This document shows, piece by piece, positions 1 through 8,362 of a DNA stretch of 64,000 nucleotides. The stretch lies in the IMG/VR virus record IMGVR_UViG_3300047323_000361, positions 1 through 64,000 of that record; one strand, given 5' to 3'. Numbering within the stretch: the stretch's first letter is position 1; every line of letters starts with the position of its first letter. The notes beneath the pieces are model-generated. The model did no database searches. It was given only the letters and a program-made list of their open reading frames with translations, and was not told the DNA's origin. Position numbers and translations under genes: made by a program. Source of the DNA: a virus.

Positions 1-59
1 GGCTCCACGCCGGACTTAGTTCGACTAGTTGCTCGTATTCGAAGTACGTGTCGTGGTAG
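1..59 (-). other. Possible start of a downstream or frameshifted tail gene
   Basis: After the stop of the tail-chaperone-like gene, the minus strand stays open to the window edge in the +1 frame and reads a plausible acidic, aromatic peptide (Y-H-D-T-Y-F-E-Y-E-Q). No ATG, GTG or TTG start is visible in that frame. It is either the body of a next gene entered by a frameshift or a chance open frame; 59 bases are too few to decide. Confidence 0.3.
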
Positions 60-923
60 TTACAGGCCCTGAAACAGGTCCCCCGCACTGATGAAGAGGG
101 GGACCTCCTTTCCGCACGAGTCGTGCGTGAACTTGACATCATTGTACTGAGGGCCCGGCTGCTTTTCCTCAATGGCGTCGAGGATGCGCTTGCGGTCGAG
201 AAGGCCCAGAGCGCGGGCGAAGTCAGGATTTCCTGTGACGGCGTTTTCACTGCCATCGGCCTCGACTACGGAAATGAGGCAGCGGGAAATCAGGAGCGTG
301 TTCTGCTCGGATTCCGTGGCGCGGTCGACGATGGCGAGGACGGCGTCCTGGTCGGCGCCGATGGGAAGTCGGACGTAGGCCTTGCGACCCCTGCGGAGTT
401 CGACTTCGAAGACACGGTCAGCGGGGTCGGCCAGTCGTCGGACAGGGATCTCGTCGAGGGTGACGGAGAGTCGGAACTCCTCGCCGCAGTGCGGGCAGGA
501 GTAGCGGTCCCAGACGATCTCGTCGCCGTAGGTCGCGCGTCGGATCTCCAGCAGAAGCGTGTCGCGGTCGCCGAGCAGGAGGTTGCTGAGCAGGACGGGA
601 CTGGACTTCTGATCACCCACGGAGACGGTGCCGCTGGCGAGCAGGGTGGAGATGAACTTGCCGATGCCGCCGTTGCGGGCCTTGGTGATGGCTTCCTCGT
701 CGCCGCCGGTCAGTTCACGTACCTCGGCGTCGTAGCGGGCGTTGGCGAAGTCGTTGCCCGAAACGAAACCGCCCGGCAGGCGGAACTGGCCACCTGCCGG
801 GACAGCGATCTCGGGCTTGGCGACCTCGGCCCCCTGGGACAGCAGCGCCGCGATGGCGGCATTTGCCTGACCAGGGTTGGAGAGAGGGCTGGAGAACCCC
901 TCGGTATGAAGGTCGTTTGCCAC
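60..923 (-). CDS. Tail assembly / baseplate hub chaperone-like protein
   Basis: 287 aa. It lies directly downstream of the tube gene, where contractile-tailed phages keep tail or baseplate assembly chaperones. It has a CPHC pair near residue 145 inside a zinc-ribbon-like stretch and a second Cys near residue 273 (H-D-S-C-G-K). This layout resembles the T4 gp26-type baseplate hub assembly chaperones of contractile injection systems. That assignment rests on position and Cys pattern only. The N-terminus carries the in-frame Leu-His-Thr word (residues 5-7, M-A-N-D-L-H-T). The frame after its stop is open, so a frameshifted longer product is possible. Confidence 0.6.
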   Translation of the reverse strand: MANDLHTEGFSSPLSNPGQANAAIAALLSQGAEVAKPEIAVPAGGQFRLPGGFVSGNDFANARYDAEVRELTGGDEEAITKARNGGIGKFISTLLASGTVSVGDQKSSPVLLSNLLLGDRDTLLLEIRRATYGDEIVWDRYSCPHCGEEFRLSVTLDEIPVRRLADPADRVFEVELRRGRKAYVRLPIGADQDAVLAIVDRATESEQNTLLISRCLISVVEADGSENAVTGNPDFARALGLLDRKRILDAIEEKQPGPQYNDVKFTHDSCGKEVPLFISAGDLFQGL

Positions 924-959
924 TGGTTTTGCTCCTAGTCGAGTCGGTCGATTCCGCTA

Positions 960-1511
960 TTAGAAACTAACGGAAGACGAGCCGACACTGTTAGCCAACT
1001 TGAACTCGAAACCCTCGTGGGCGAGGGTCATCTGCTGGACGATGATCGCGTTGGCGCCAGCGTCCAGGTCCGAGAAGGCAACCGCCGTGGGCCACGCGTT
1101 GTAGACGCGGAATGCGGCCTTGGCGGGAGTGGCGCCGGAAGTGACCGGGTGGTCGAGCACCTTGATGTCGACCATGTGCCGGAATTCCGCACCGGCCTTT
1201 CCGTTTCCGGTGCCCTGGATGACGGTGAACAACTGCCGCATCCAGTCCATCATCTGGGAGTCGCCGACAGCGAGTCCCTTGGAAAGGGTGATGGGGGCGA
1301 AGTCGCTCTGCCCTGGCATCTTCTGGGTCGTTGTGTTCATTCCGCCCTCACGGTACGGAATCACCTCGGTCGTGACGTTCAGGCCCGAGACGGACATGAA
1401 TCCCATTCGGGCGAAACCCTTGATGCCCGGGTGCTGGATCTGGACCTGGAACTTGAAATTCCGCAAGGGATCGGAAGCGATATGTCCGACGGTGGACGTA
1501 GTCGTAGCCAT
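960..1511 (-). CDS. Tail tube protein (T4 gp19 family)
   Basis: 183 aa, the usual size for a gp19-type tube subunit. Near the start it reads D-P-L-R-N-F-K-F-Q-V, then a G-F-x-x-V-S-G-L stretch around residues 36-45 and Y-R-E-G-G near 55, all typical of phage and injection-system tube proteins. Hexamers stack to form the inner tube that the sheath surrounds. It is immediately downstream of the sheath gene, the classic sheath-tube order, which confirms a contractile tail. The stop is TAG. Confidence 0.92.
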   Translation of the reverse strand: MATTTSTVGHIASDPLRNFKFQVQIQHPGIKGFARMGFMSVSGLNVTTEVIPYREGGMNTTTQKMPGQSDFAPITLSKGLAVGDSQMMDWMRQLFTVIQGTGNGKAGAEFRHMVDIKVLDHPVTSGATPAKAAFRVYNAWPTAVAFSDLDAGANAIIVQQMTLAHEGFEFKLANSVGSSSVSF

Positions 1512-1525
1512 CAGTGGGTTACCTC

Positions 1526-3070
1526 TCAGGAAGTGGCCGTCGAGTCAGTGGCGGAGGAACCGCCGCTGTACTGGCCGATCTCGATGACGATGAACTCGGC
1601 CGGGGTCTGGAGAGCGACACCGACAGAGATGTTCACGACGCCGTTCGCCACCGACGCGACCGTGTTGTTCGTGGAGTCGCAGACCACGAAGAAGGCCTGG
1701 TCCGGAGTGGTTCCGGCCAGCACGCCCGTCTGCATCAGGGTGAGCAGGTACTGCGAGATGACGGCGTTGACCTGGTCCCACAGGATCTGGTCGTTGGGCT
1801 CGAACACCGCGAAGCGGGTGGCGTCGAGGATGCCCTTCTTGACCAGCATCAGGGACCGGCGCACGGAGATGTACCGGTCCGGCATGCCGACGCTCAGGGT
1901 GCGGGCGCCGTAGATGACGAAGCCGGTGCCCGGCAGGGACTTGATGACGTTGATGCCCGCGACGTTCAGCGCGTCCTGGTCCGCGTTGGAGAACCGGAAC
2001 TGCACGTCGAGTACGCCCCGCAGGACGGTGTCGATACCGGCCGGAGGCTTCTGCACACCGCGCGAGGCGTCGGTGCGGCTGTACTGGCCCAGGACCGCGC
2101 CGCCAGGAGGCAGCAGGCGGGCCGAGCCGGAGGCGGTCGTAGCCGGGTCGTTGACGATCAGCCACGGGCCGTAGATGGCCGCGTAGGACGACGCGCGGAT
2201 CGCGGAGCCGCCCGTGGACATTCCCTGGAGGCTCAGCGCGTAGGAGTGTGCGTTGTCGGCGCTGGAGGGCTTCTGACCGTCCACGACGACGAAGACGGTG
2301 CCCTGGTCCTCGGCCCACTCGATGATCGGGTTGAGCACGGTGGAGTCGGTCACGCCCGGCACGTTCAGCACCAGGTTGTCCTCGACGACCTCCAGCCGCT
2401 GGGTGGCCGTGGCCAGGTCGACGGCCGCCACGCCGTCGGAGCCGCCTGCCAGCGGGACACCGGTCTGTATCGCCGGGGCGTGGTCGGCCTCCCACGTGGT
2501 GGCGAGCAGACTCTCGACCTGGATGAAGGCGGAGCCGGTGACCGGGGAGTTGATCAGCGCCTGCGCGTTGCGGGAGTCGGCCGGGTCCAGGGAGACGTCG
2601 GTGAACCGCTCCTTGAGGTAGGCGGCCGTGTCCCCGCCGACGTAGACGTACAGGTCGAACCGGCCGGAGCCGGAGGAGCCCGCCGTGATGTCGACGAAGA
2701 CGTTGTTGCCCCAGGAGCCCGGGGAGATCGCCTTGATCTTGAGGGTGTCCTGCGGGGTCGCCTCGGTGTCGTCCAGGGTGACGGAGGCGGCGACCGCGTC
2801 GGAGGCAGCCGCGCGCACGATGTAGGCGCTGTTGCCGCCGTTGTTGAAGAAGGAGTAGACGGCGAACGGGAGCAGGTCGGATGTGTCCCCGAAGCCGCCG
2901 TAGGTGGCCACGTACTGCGACCAGGACGACACCAGGGTGGGGGCGAGCGGACCGCCCTGCTTCGAGGTACCGACGAAGGCCGCGACCGAGTCGCCGGGGG
3001 TCGTCACCGTCTGCGCGAGCGGCGTCAACGTCTCTCCGATGTACACACCGGGACGCTTGTAGACAGTCAT
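1526..3070 (-). CDS. Contractile tail sheath protein
   Basis: 514 aa. It starts with the sheath-type K-R-P-G-V-Y-I-G-E (residues 5-13) followed by V-A-A-F-V-G-T, as in phage tail sheath subunits. The C-terminal third has the conserved core region with a V-Y-G-A-R-T-L element (about residue 385) and an R-Y-I-S-V-R-R-S-L-M element (about 400), which hold the strands that interlock neighbouring subunits. It would assemble round the tube and contract at infection. It makes this a myovirus-type virion. Start ATG with an AGGAGAT-type site a few bases upstream. Confidence 0.95.
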   Translation of the reverse strand: MTVYKRPGVYIGETLTPLAQTVTTPGDSVAAFVGTSKQGGPLAPTLVSSWSQYVATYGGFGDTSDLLPFAVYSFFNNGGNSAYIVRAAASDAVAASVTLDDTEATPQDTLKIKAISPGSWGNNVFVDITAGSSGSGRFDLYVYVGGDTAAYLKERFTDVSLDPADSRNAQALINSPVTGSAFIQVESLLATTWEADHAPAIQTGVPLAGGSDGVAAVDLATATQRLEVVEDNLVLNVPGVTDSTVLNPIIEWAEDQGTVFVVVDGQKPSSADNAHSYALSLQGMSTGGSAIRASSYAAIYGPWLIVNDPATTASGSARLLPPGGAVLGQYSRTDASRGVQKPPAGIDTVLRGVLDVQFRFSNADQDALNVAGINVIKSLPGTGFVIYGARTLSVGMPDRYISVRRSLMLVKKGILDATRFAVFEPNDQILWDQVNAVISQYLLTLMQTGVLAGTTPDQAFFVVCDSTNNTVASVANGVVNISVGVALQTPAEFIVIEIGQYSGGSSATDSTATS

Positions 3071-3111
3071 CTGTTATCTCCTGTAAGGGGGTGAATTCCT
3101 GGGGCTACGAT

Positions 3112-3762
3112 TCAATGTCCCGGTGTCTGTGGTTCGGTTACGTCTTCCAGGTAGTACTCGAAGTCCAGCGCCACGGACTGAGCCTGCGCGTAGTGCGAGG
3201 CCGTCGCCGGAAGCATTTCGCTGGAAACAGAGATCAGGTACTCGCGACGGAACAGACGCTTTCCGTCCTCGTCGCGGGTGTCGACCAACTCGGGCCCGCC
3301 GAGCAAATCCAGACGGCGCACCGTCCCGTCCTCGGGAATCGAAAGGAATCCGAAGCGGGCGGGAATCCGGTCGTGCTGGGCTAGAGCCGCAGCGAGCGCC
3401 ATGTCGTGCCAGTAGGTGCGGGAGAAGACGACGATCCGGTACCGCAGGTCGTACGGGATGGGGAACTCGACGATGTACGGCGACTTGGTGACGTCGTAGG
3501 ACGGGTCGTCGGGGTTCCACCACTTCTCGGCGCCCTCTGGCGCGTAGGGAAGGTGTACGTAGCCTCGGTGTTCGCGCTCGTCGGCCTTGTCGATCCCCGC
3601 GTGCTCGATGACGATCAGGGGGAACGTCTGCTGGGCCAGCTCGCTCTCCGGCACGCGATAGCGCACCGCGACAGCACGGCCGTCGGGTGCGTTCACGTCG
3701 GTGACGGTGAGGCCCTGGAGTTTTGCCTTTACGGCGCGGTCCTCATTGATGAGCCATGGCAT
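3112..3762 (-). CDS. Probable tail completion/terminator protein
   Basis: 216 aa, between the neck genes and the sheath, where tail terminator (gp15-type) proteins normally sit. It is rich in Tyr and Trp with no membrane segment. I do not recognise a family motif; the function is inferred from order. It could instead be a sheath initiator or another head-tail connector. Confidence 0.5.
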   Translation of the reverse strand: MPWLINEDRAVKAKLQGLTVTDVNAPDGRAVAVRYRVPESELAQQTFPLIVIEHAGIDKADEREHRGYVHLPYAPEGAEKWWNPDDPSYDVTKSPYIVEFPIPYDLRYRIVVFSRTYWHDMALAAALAQHDRIPARFGFLSIPEDGTVRRLDLLGGPELVDTRDEDGKRLFRREYLISVSSEMLPATASHYAQAQSVALDFEYYLEDVTEPQTPGH

Positions 3763-3840
3763 GCAGTGAGCCTCGCGGGATCTCGGAATGCGGAAGTCTT
3801 CCGCAATTCAGGATCTCAAGAAGGCCGTCGAAGTTTGTAG

Positions 3841-4359
3841 TCAGGACTTCTGGGACCAGCGCGAGAACTGGGCATCGTTGACCAGCTCGTCCGGTTTCAT
3901 CTGGACGCATTCCAGGCCGACGATGATGTCCCGGTTCTGGATCTGCCCGAGGACCGAAATCGACGTGACCCGAAATACCGAGTCGTCGTAGACGATCCGG
4001 TCGGTCAGGTACTTCTGGTGGTCGATGTCCTGGTCGGTGAACCCCATCTTCCGCAGCGCGTCGAAGGACGCGGTGACGGAGAGGTTGTCCACCGTGTACA
4101 GGCCCTGGGTCGTGTCGTGGGCCGGGCCCTGGTTGTGGACCACGTGCAGCGCGGGGATCCGGTAGGGGCCGACGAAGATCTTGCCCTGGCCGGTGCCCTC
4201 GTCGTAGAGGTCGTCGCCGTTGGGGTCGGTGTGGGAGAAGCGGTAGTACTCCACCCGCTCCCCGATCTCCGTCTGGCGCCCGCGCAGGGTCGCCATGATG
4301 TCCGTGGTCTCGTAGTTGGCGTTGAACCGTCCGTGCGTCTTCCAGTCGAGGCGTCCCAT
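3841..4359 (-). CDS. Head-tail joining protein, unrecognised
   Basis: 172 aa starting M-G-R-L-D-W. The start ATG overlaps the TGA of the upstream gene (TGATG), which fixes the start and implies coupled translation. It sits in the neck/connector block between capsid and sheath genes, so a structural joining role is likely. A longer reading from further upstream is open but would overlap the connector gene in another frame. Confidence 0.65.
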   Translation of the reverse strand: MGRLDWKTHGRFNANYETTDIMATLRGRQTEIGERVEYYRFSHTDPNGDDLYDEGTGQGKIFVGPYRIPALHVVHNQGPAHDTTQGLYTVDNLSVTASFDALRKMGFTDQDIDHQKYLTDRIVYDDSVFRVTSISVLGQIQNRDIIVGLECVQMKPDELVNDAQFSRWSQKS

Positions 4360-5174
4360 CAGTAGCCCCAGGATCCGAAGACGCTGGAGGGGATGCCGGA
4401 CTCGTCGTCGTTCTGGTGGCCGGGACCGATGGGAGGCAGGATGCGCTGCGGCAGGGAGTGGTCGTCGTACTCGCGCTCGCGGAAGAGCGGCACGAGGCGG
4501 CCGGTCGTGCGGGAGACGCGGCGCAGGTTGGTGACCTCGATCGAGTACAGGCCGACGCCCAACTTCTCGCACAGGGTCTGGTACCGCTCGGTGAGCATGC
4601 CGATCTGCGTCTGGATCTGGGCGAAGCGCTGGCCCCGGTCGACGGAGGTGCCATCCGAGGTCTGGACGTTGATGTCGGTGGCCGCGTCGGTGGACAGCGC
4701 CCACATGGCCTCGGTACATGCGAGGAGCACCACGAGGGCGTCCTCCTCGGCCGGGAGGTTGTCGACTCCCACCGGGGCCTGGTCGTACTTGATGAAGCCG
4801 TTGTCGTCCTTGTACCGGGTGGAGATGGTCCGGCCCCGGGTGTGCTGGGCGACGGCGTCGTTGAGGTAGATGTCCAGTTCGTCGTCGGAGAACAGGCCGT
4901 AGGAGGATCCCGACACCAGCAGCAGCGCGTCGAGCGCGAGGGCCTGGGTCAGGTCGAGGATGCCGTTGAGTTCGTCGAGGACGTAGTCGGCGGGGGTGCT
5001 CAGCGTGGTCTGCTGGCCCCCCGAGATATGAAGCACTTCGAGGCCGGTCACGTTGTTCGCGCTCAGTTCGTACTGTGCGACGTCCCCTGTGCCCCGGATG
5101 GTGTCGCGGAACGGCTGGAGCCGGTCGCCCAGCTCGCTGCGTACCCGCGTGCGCAGTTCTTCGAGAGTTGCCAT
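4359..5174 (-). CDS. Head-tail connector / neck protein
   Basis: 271 aa. The N-terminus is helical (M-A-T-L-E-E-L-R-T-R-V-R-S-E-L-G), a common start in gp6-like head completion proteins. The middle contains D-D-E-L-D-I-Y-L-N-D-A, another connector-like helix. It overlaps the following gene by TGATG. It carries the word variant CTTCATATC (V-L-H-I-S) near residue 50. Assignment is by position and helix pattern. Confidence 0.6.
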   Translation of the reverse strand: MATLEELRTRVRSELGDRLQPFRDTIRGTGDVAQYELSANNVTGLEVLHISGGQQTTLSTPADYVLDELNGILDLTQALALDALLLVSGSSYGLFSDDELDIYLNDAVAQHTRGRTISTRYKDDNGFIKYDQAPVGVDNLPAEEDALVVLLACTEAMWALSTDAATDINVQTSDGTSVDRGQRFAQIQTQIGMLTERYQTLCEKLGVGLYSIEVTNLRRVSRTTGRLVPLFREREYDDHSLPQRILPPIGPGHQNDDESGIPSSVFGSWGY

Positions 5175-5187
5175 CCCGCGACTCCTA

Positions 5188-5607
5188 TCAGGCGTTCAGG
5201 GTGAGTGCGCCAGCAGCGATCTGGAGCGATTCGTTGGTGGCGGCTTGCAGCGGGTCGTCGATGGGCCACACGTAGATGACGTCGCCGGTCGTACCGGACG
5301 CCGTGGTGACCAGGGCCGCGTACTGGGCGGCGTCGACCATGTCTGCGGTGAACGGGCCGTAAAAGAGCAGGGCGTTGTTCGCTGTGGTCATCGGGGAGCC
5401 GGAGGGGGCGGTCCACACCACCTGCTGGCGTGCGTAACCGGCCGTCGTGATCTCCGGCAGCGTGGTCATGTCGATCGTGTCGGTGTCACCTCCCGGGTCG
5501 GCGATGAGCAGCGCGAGGTAGGTGTTGCGGGGAGCGGTGTAGGCCACCGCCCGGCCGGTGAGGAAGTCGAGTGCCTTACCGGCGTAGGTCGCGGTCGTAC
5601 CGGCCAT
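5188..5607 (-). CDS. Phage tail-fibre-like / decoration protein
   Basis: 139 aa. Reads G-K-A-L-D-F-L-T-G and then A-Y-T-A-P-R-N-T-Y-L-A-L-L-I-A-D-P, a pattern I know from small actinophage proteins annotated as tail-fibre-like or capsid-associated. The rest is Thr/Ala-rich beta. It overlaps the stop of the preceding 99-aa gene by one base. It could be a capsid decoration protein given its place between capsid and neck genes. Confidence 0.55.
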   Translation of the reverse strand: MAGTTATYAGKALDFLTGRAVAYTAPRNTYLALLIADPGGDTDTIDMTTLPEITTAGYARQQVVWTAPSGSPMTTANNALLFYGPFTADMVDAAQYAALVTTASGTTGDVIYVWPIDDPLQAATNESLQIAAGALTLNA

Positions 5608-5906
5608 CAGGCATCAACCTTCTTGAACATGCGCTCGAAGTCGGACAGGTGGAGGGAGAAGTGCCGAACGGCCTTGCCGGGTGCGTGGCTGCCGTCGTCG
5701 GTGATGACGTGGGTGTCGTGCTCGTAGGACAGCAGGACGGAGGTCTCGCCAGCGTGGCCGACGCCAGCGGTACCGGCCGGGTGCGCGTCGACCACGGACA
5801 CCACGGAGCCGGTGGGAATGTGTCCCAGTCCGGCCCCGTGGCCCTCGGCGTTCTCCAGCACGTACGACTCGCCCTTGGTCGGGCCGAGCGGCGCGAGAGT
5901 CTTCAT
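5607..5906 (-). CDS. Small virion-module protein, unrecognised
   Basis: 99 aa, beta-rich, with many Gly, His and Val, between the 125-aa protein and the fibre-like protein. No motif recognised. The tight one-base junction with the next gene supports it as a real gene of the structural operon. It could be a decoration or head-tail adaptor protein. Confidence 0.7.
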   Translation of the reverse strand: MKTLAPLGPTKGESYVLENAEGHGAGLGHIPTGSVVSVVDAHPAGTAGVGHAGETSVLLSYEHDTHVITDDGSHAPGKAVRHFSLHLSDFERMFKKVDA

Positions 5907-5927
5907 GGGTGGGGTCTCCTTGGACCG

Positions 5928-6305
5928 TCAGTGCCAGATGTAGCCGAGGGAGTCGAGGTGGTCGTAGAGGGCCTTCGGCGCCTTGTAGCGCACGCCCTCC
6001 TCGAAGTCGAAGTGGTTGCCGTGGCCGAAGGTCATGTTCTCCAGCGAGGTGTTCACTCGGAACTCCCGCATGGGGGTCTCGACCTCGACGGCGTCGGACA
6101 CCTCGATGGCGGCCGGAGCCGGGGCGGGGCGCATGTCCTTGGGGACGACCTCGTGAACGGTGTCGTCACGCTCGGCTGCGGCCTGGGCGTTGATGAGGGC
6201 GATCTCGTTCTCGCGCGCCTTGATTTCCTCGACGTGCTCCTTGGCGAGAGCGGCCTTGTTGCGACCCGTCAGGTCACCGGGACGAGCGACATTGCGTGCA
6301 GGCAT
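5928..6305 (-). CDS. Small virion-module protein, unrecognised
   Basis: 125 aa. The N-terminal half is a charged helix (A-L-A-K-E-H-V-E-E-I-K-A-R-E-N-E-I) and the C-terminal half is acidic and aromatic. It is the first gene after the terminator that follows the major capsid gene. It may be a head-associated adaptor; there is no motif to say more. Confidence 0.65.
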   Translation of the reverse strand: MPARNVARPGDLTGRNKAALAKEHVEEIKARENEIALINAQAAAERDDTVHEVVPKDMRPAPAPAAIEVSDAVEVETPMREFRVNTSLENMTFGHGNHFDFEEGVRYKAPKALYDHLDSLGYIWH

Positions 6306-6362
6306 TATGAATTCTCCGGGTTCGGGACTCGTTTACGTGAAGCGGTACTACTCTAACGAGGA

Positions 6363-6400
6363 AGGGGAGCGGTTCTGGTAATCCAGAAAACCGCTCCCCT
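6363..6400 (-). terminator. Hairpin after the major capsid gene
   Basis: A 12-bp perfect stem (AGGGGAGCGGTT / AACCGCTCCCCT) with a further 4-bp inner stem. It lies 66 bases past the capsid stop on the minus strand. There is no strong T-run after it, so it may only attenuate and so raise capsid transcripts over downstream genes. Confidence 0.75.
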
Positions 6401-6466
6401 AACCACGTGGACTAGCCGGTTACCGCGAGTACCAACTCAACTTGGATTCCTTTCGGAATCGCAGGC

Positions 6467-7453
6467 TCAGTTGGTCTCCGCGATGAGGACGGCCTGGTCC
6501 GTGATGAGGCCGAGACCCCAGATCGCGTACCACGCCAGGGCGTGCTCTCGGCCGAAGTCGAGAATGCCGCCGTCACGCAGTTCGACCGGAAGCGAGATCG
6601 CGTGACCGAATGCGTTGTCGCCCAGGAAGATGGACTGGTAGACCGTCTTTCCGGAGGCGTTGGTGACCTGCTTGACCTGAGTGGTCTCGATGAAAACCAC
6701 GTCGTTGAGGCGGCCGATTTCGCCGAGCATGAAGTTGCCCGGGGCCGCGTACTTGGTGACCTCGATGAATTCCGGGTCATCACGCAACTTGCGGCTCTGG
6801 TGCGGGTGGACGAAGCAGACGTAGGTCTCGCCCAGACGCGGGACGTTCTTCGTGGCGAGGGTCTCGACCGCGTCCTTGACGAGGGCGGCGGTGAAGTCGA
6901 ACGTGCCGTCCAGGGTGTCGGTGGAGGTGGCGGCGGTGCCGTGACCGTAGACGCCCATGCCGGACATGGCCGAAGCGGAGGCGTACTTGTTGTAGCCCCA
7001 GATCTTCGAGGAGGCCTGGAGCAGGGTGTCCCGGGCGGAAGCGTCCAGGTAGAGGGCCATGTTGCGGCCCAGCAGGCGGGAGGCCGACGCCATGACGTCG
7101 TCGAAGGACGCGTTCAACAGCAACTCGGAGACGGCGACGGCGTAGCCGTGCTCGGCGACGGTGATCGAGAACTGCGAGGCCGACAGGGCGTTGGTCTGCA
7201 TCCGGACGCCTTCGACCAACTGGCTGGCCGCGCCCAGGTTGTTGTAACGCATGAAGTTGATCGTCAGACCGGGCTGAACGCCGAGTTCGGTCTTCTTCAC
7301 AGCGAACTGTTCGAAGCGAAGGATCGGCATCGACTGGAACAAGATCTCCTTGCTCCAGATGGTCTGGATGGCCGCCCCGAGGGTGGAGTTGGCGCCCGAG
7401 TAGTTCGTCGGAGAAGCCGACAGGTTCGGGGTACCAGTGATCGCGCTAGGCAT
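6467..7453 (-). CDS. Major capsid protein
   Basis: 328 aa, in the right place (after portal and scaffold). It shows an HK97/T7-like pattern: E-I-L-F-Q-S-M-P-I-L-R-F near residue 36, then A-E-H-G-Y-A-V-A-V-S-E-L near 100, a central A-R-D-T-L-L-Q domain, and Y-V-C-F-V-H-P-H-Q near 206. These match the large group of SPO1- and actinophage-type capsid proteins usually called N4-gp56-like. No capsid protease gene is seen nearby. Confidence 0.85.
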   Translation of the reverse strand: MPSAITGTPNLSASPTNYSGANSTLGAAIQTIWSKEILFQSMPILRFEQFAVKKTELGVQPGLTINFMRYNNLGAASQLVEGVRMQTNALSASQFSITVAEHGYAVAVSELLLNASFDDVMASASRLLGRNMALYLDASARDTLLQASSKIWGYNKYASASAMSGMGVYGHGTAATSTDTLDGTFDFTAALVKDAVETLATKNVPRLGETYVCFVHPHQSRKLRDDPEFIEVTKYAAPGNFMLGEIGRLNDVVFIETTQVKQVTNASGKTVYQSIFLGDNAFGHAISLPVELRDGGILDFGREHALAWYAIWGLGLITDQAVLIAETN

Positions 7454-7488
7454 ACTTGGATTTCCTTAGTTACGGGTACTCGACCGAA

Positions 7489-8349
7489 TTACGAGTACAG
7501 ACCACGCTGGTTCTGGGCTGCCTGACCGACGCCCAACTGGCCCCGAATCTTGGCGTACTCCGACATAGGCATGTTCTGAAGGTCAGAAAGGGAGTACGAC
7601 TTGTGCCCCGGATCAGTGTCCATAGGTCCGGTGGTGGAATAGCCGGTGGGGCTCACACCACGCATGGAGGCTCGCTGCTGAATTGCTGCCTGCTGGACCG
7701 ACTCCAGGATAGCCTGGGTCTTGGCCTTGACGGTATTGAGCGAGTTCTCCACCTCCTCCGGCGTATTACCGCCGACGAAGTCGAGAAGTTCCGGAGCGAT
7801 ATTCTCGCTCTCCTCGCCGACCCGTCGCTGGATGTAGGACTGGAGGCTGTTGAACTCCTGCTCCTTCTGGAACAGAAGTCGCTCCTGCTCGCGCTCCTTC
7901 TCGAACTGCTGGAGACGCTGGTTCCACTCCTGCTCCTTGACGGCGAGCAGTTCCTTGGCCGACATGTCTTCCTCGGCCTTGGCCTTGGCGGCCTCCTGGG
8001 CCTGGCGCTGACGCTCGGCCTCCTGAGCCTGCGCGGCCTCACGGGCCTTGCGCTGCTCTTCGATCTCGGCGAGGAAGGTCTTGTTCTGCTCCTCCACGCT
8101 CTGGAGGCGCTTGTACAACTTGTCCTTCTCCTCCTGCCGCGCCTTCTGGATGTCCTCGACGGTGAAGCGAGGCTCAGCGGGCGGGGTGGCAGGCGGCTCA
8201 ACGACAGCGGCCGGGACGACGATGACGGGGTCGCCACCTTCACCGGGCTGCGGAGCCCCACCTGCGATGGGGAAGATCGGACGGCCGTCCTTGCGGTGGC
8301 CAAGTACGGTGCTGGCGGGCACCGAAATGCCCTGGGTATGAAGCGACAT
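7489..8349 (-). CDS. Capsid scaffolding protein
   Basis: 286 aa dominated by a long charged coiled coil (about residues 60-190, rich in Glu, Gln, Arg and Lys), lying between portal and capsid genes, the classic scaffold position. It should fill the procapsid during assembly and then leave. No protease signature is seen. Residues 3-5 carry the Leu-His-Thr word (M-S-L-H-T-Q-G), encoded CTTCATACC. Confidence 0.8.
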   Translation of the reverse strand: MSLHTQGISVPASTVLGHRKDGRPIFPIAGGAPQPGEGGDPVIVVPAAVVEPPATPPAEPRFTVEDIQKARQEEKDKLYKRLQSVEEQNKTFLAEIEEQRKAREAAQAQEAERQRQAQEAAKAKAEEDMSAKELLAVKEQEWNQRLQQFEKEREQERLLFQKEQEFNSLQSYIQRRVGEESENIAPELLDFVGGNTPEEVENSLNTVKAKTQAILESVQQAAIQQRASMRGVSPTGYSTTGPMDTDPGHKSYSLSDLQNMPMSEYAKIRGQLGVGQAAQNQRGLYS

Positions 8350-8362
8350 GCGCTCTCGACTC

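Noticed and set aside
1514-3094. Long plus-strand frames opposite the sheath, portal, 558-aa and other genes
   Set aside because: They have no ribosome sites or motifs and arise because third-position G/C bias leaves antisense frames open.
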